A stretch of 64,000 nt of DNA from GCA-2697345 sp002697345. GTDB taxonomy: Bacteria; Pseudomonadota; Alphaproteobacteria; Rhodobacterales; Rhodobacteraceae. The notes beneath the pieces are model-generated. The model saw only the letters and a list, made by a program, of their open reading frames with translations. It did no database searches and was not told where the DNA came from. The number at the start of each line of letters is the position of its first letter. Positions within the stretch are counted from its first letter, which is position 1. Below are positions 63,735 through 64,000 of the stretch, one piece after another. The position numbers and the translations under genes were made by a program. Where the stretch lies: positions 186,001-250,000 of the forward strand of contig CALSNB010000001.1 in the NCBI GenBank assembly GCA_943787605.1, written 5' to 3'.

Positions 63735-64000
63735 TTTGAGTGTCTGCAATATGCTTATTAAGTAGATTTAAGCCCGCTAATATTAATCGATCGATGGCTT
63801 GGGTGGTTAGCCAGGCAGAGTGCGGGGATACTGTGATGTTTTCCATTAATAGGAGATCATTGTCTTTGGCTAAAGGTTCTTGATGAAAAACATCTAAAGC
63901 ACAATGTCCAATATGTCCTGATGATAATGCAGACAATAGAGACTGTTGATCAATAATTTCTGCCCTTGCTGTATTTATCAGTATCAACCCAGGTTTTGTC
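63727..64000 (-). CDS. D-2-hydroxyacid dehydrogenase, C-terminal part (cut by window edge)
   Basis: About 90 C-terminal residues are present: GLILINTARAEIIDQQSLLSAL, the Gly-rich and helix end of the NAD domain, HCALDVFHQEPL with the catalytic Glu, and ITVSPHSAWLTTQA with the catalytic His. These place it in the 2-hydroxyacid dehydrogenase/phosphoglycerate dehydrogenase family. The remainder, including the catalytic Arg, lies past position 64000. It overlaps the MmgE/PrpD start, indicating an operon. Substrate unknown. Confidence 0.87.
   Translation of the reverse strand, partial: TKPGLILINTARAEIIDQQSLLSALSSGHIGHCALDVFHQEPLAKDNDLLLMENITVSPHSAWLTTQAIDRLILAGLNLLNKHIADTQND

Noticed and set aside
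1..64000. tRNA, rRNA, prophage, transposase or integrase genes
   Set aside because: None recognised by eye in intergenic regions or translated frames; all long frames are metabolic enzymes or regulators.

Overview
This 64 kb window is an AT-rich bacterial chromosome segment with about 55 genes. Almost all encode soluble catabolic enzymes for nitrogen compounds, amino acids and carboxylic acids. The protein families (non-pyrrolysine MttB-like methyltransferase, N-methylproline-demethylase-like flavoprotein, paired HyuA/HyuB, GMC dehydrogenases, MmgE/PrpD, cyclase-TPR fusion) and the low G+C suggest an uncultivated marine alphaproteobacterium. There is no rRNA, tRNA or ribosomal protein gene here, so this placement is inference. 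No transposase, integrase, phage gene, CRISPR array or tRNA was seen.

Layout. 0.2-9.7 kb: a frameshifted TPR protein, adenine deaminase, a 55-residue zinc-ribbon protein, a leftward unit of IlvD/Edd dehydratase, class III aminotransferase and (frameshifted) GMC dehydrogenase, then apt. 10-21.6 kb: an amidohydrolase, an MttB-family methyltransferase and a GFA-domain protein rightwards; then leftward hydrolytic genes (alpha/beta hydrolase, M19 dipeptidase, UPF0261, M20D amidohydrolase, ureohydrolase, old-yellow enzyme, ArgE-like M20). 21.7-28.1 kb: an acyl-CoA cluster (HMG-CoA lyase, enoyl-CoA hydratase, type III CoA-transferase, acyl-CoA dehydrogenase, MmgE/PrpD, CitE-like lyase). 28.2-30.5 kb: an iodotyrosine-deiodinase-like flavoprotein, an SDR and two overlapping Lin0512-family genes. 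30.7-46.3 kb: amine oxidase, homocysteine methyltransferase, gamma-glutamyltransferase, GMC dehydrogenase, an Lrp regulator followed by a dehydratase/cyclodeaminase/amidase set, an N-methylproline-demethylase-like enzyme, an ATC-hydrolase-family protein and a YihU-like reductase. 46.3-48.5 kb: a frameshifted dimethylformamidase (DMFase) large-subunit paralogue. 48.5-54.8 kb: a cyclic-nucleotide-binding channel, threonine aldolase, nucleotide cyclase, methyltransferase, TetR and HD-domain genes. 54.9-61.1 kb: a tight leftward operon of DMFase small subunit, DMFase large subunit, hyuA and hyuB. 61.2-64 kb: aminotransferase, MmgE/PrpD and a partial D-2-hydroxyacid dehydrogenase.

Main points. (1) DMFase subunits are translationally overlapped with hyuA, suggesting one amide/lactam catabolic pathway; a second, divergent DMFase large subunit lies about 10 kb away. 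(2) One flavoprotein carries the Glu/Tyr/Lys triad of iodotyrosine deiodinase at exact spacing. (3) About sixteen single-base indels break six genes and possibly the 5' end of a seventh, most of them between 18.2 and 21.0 kb. Because codons on either side remain well conserved, these are either sequence errors or very recent decay. (4) No transporter gene is present among all these catabolic genes; the only clear integral membrane protein is the channel.
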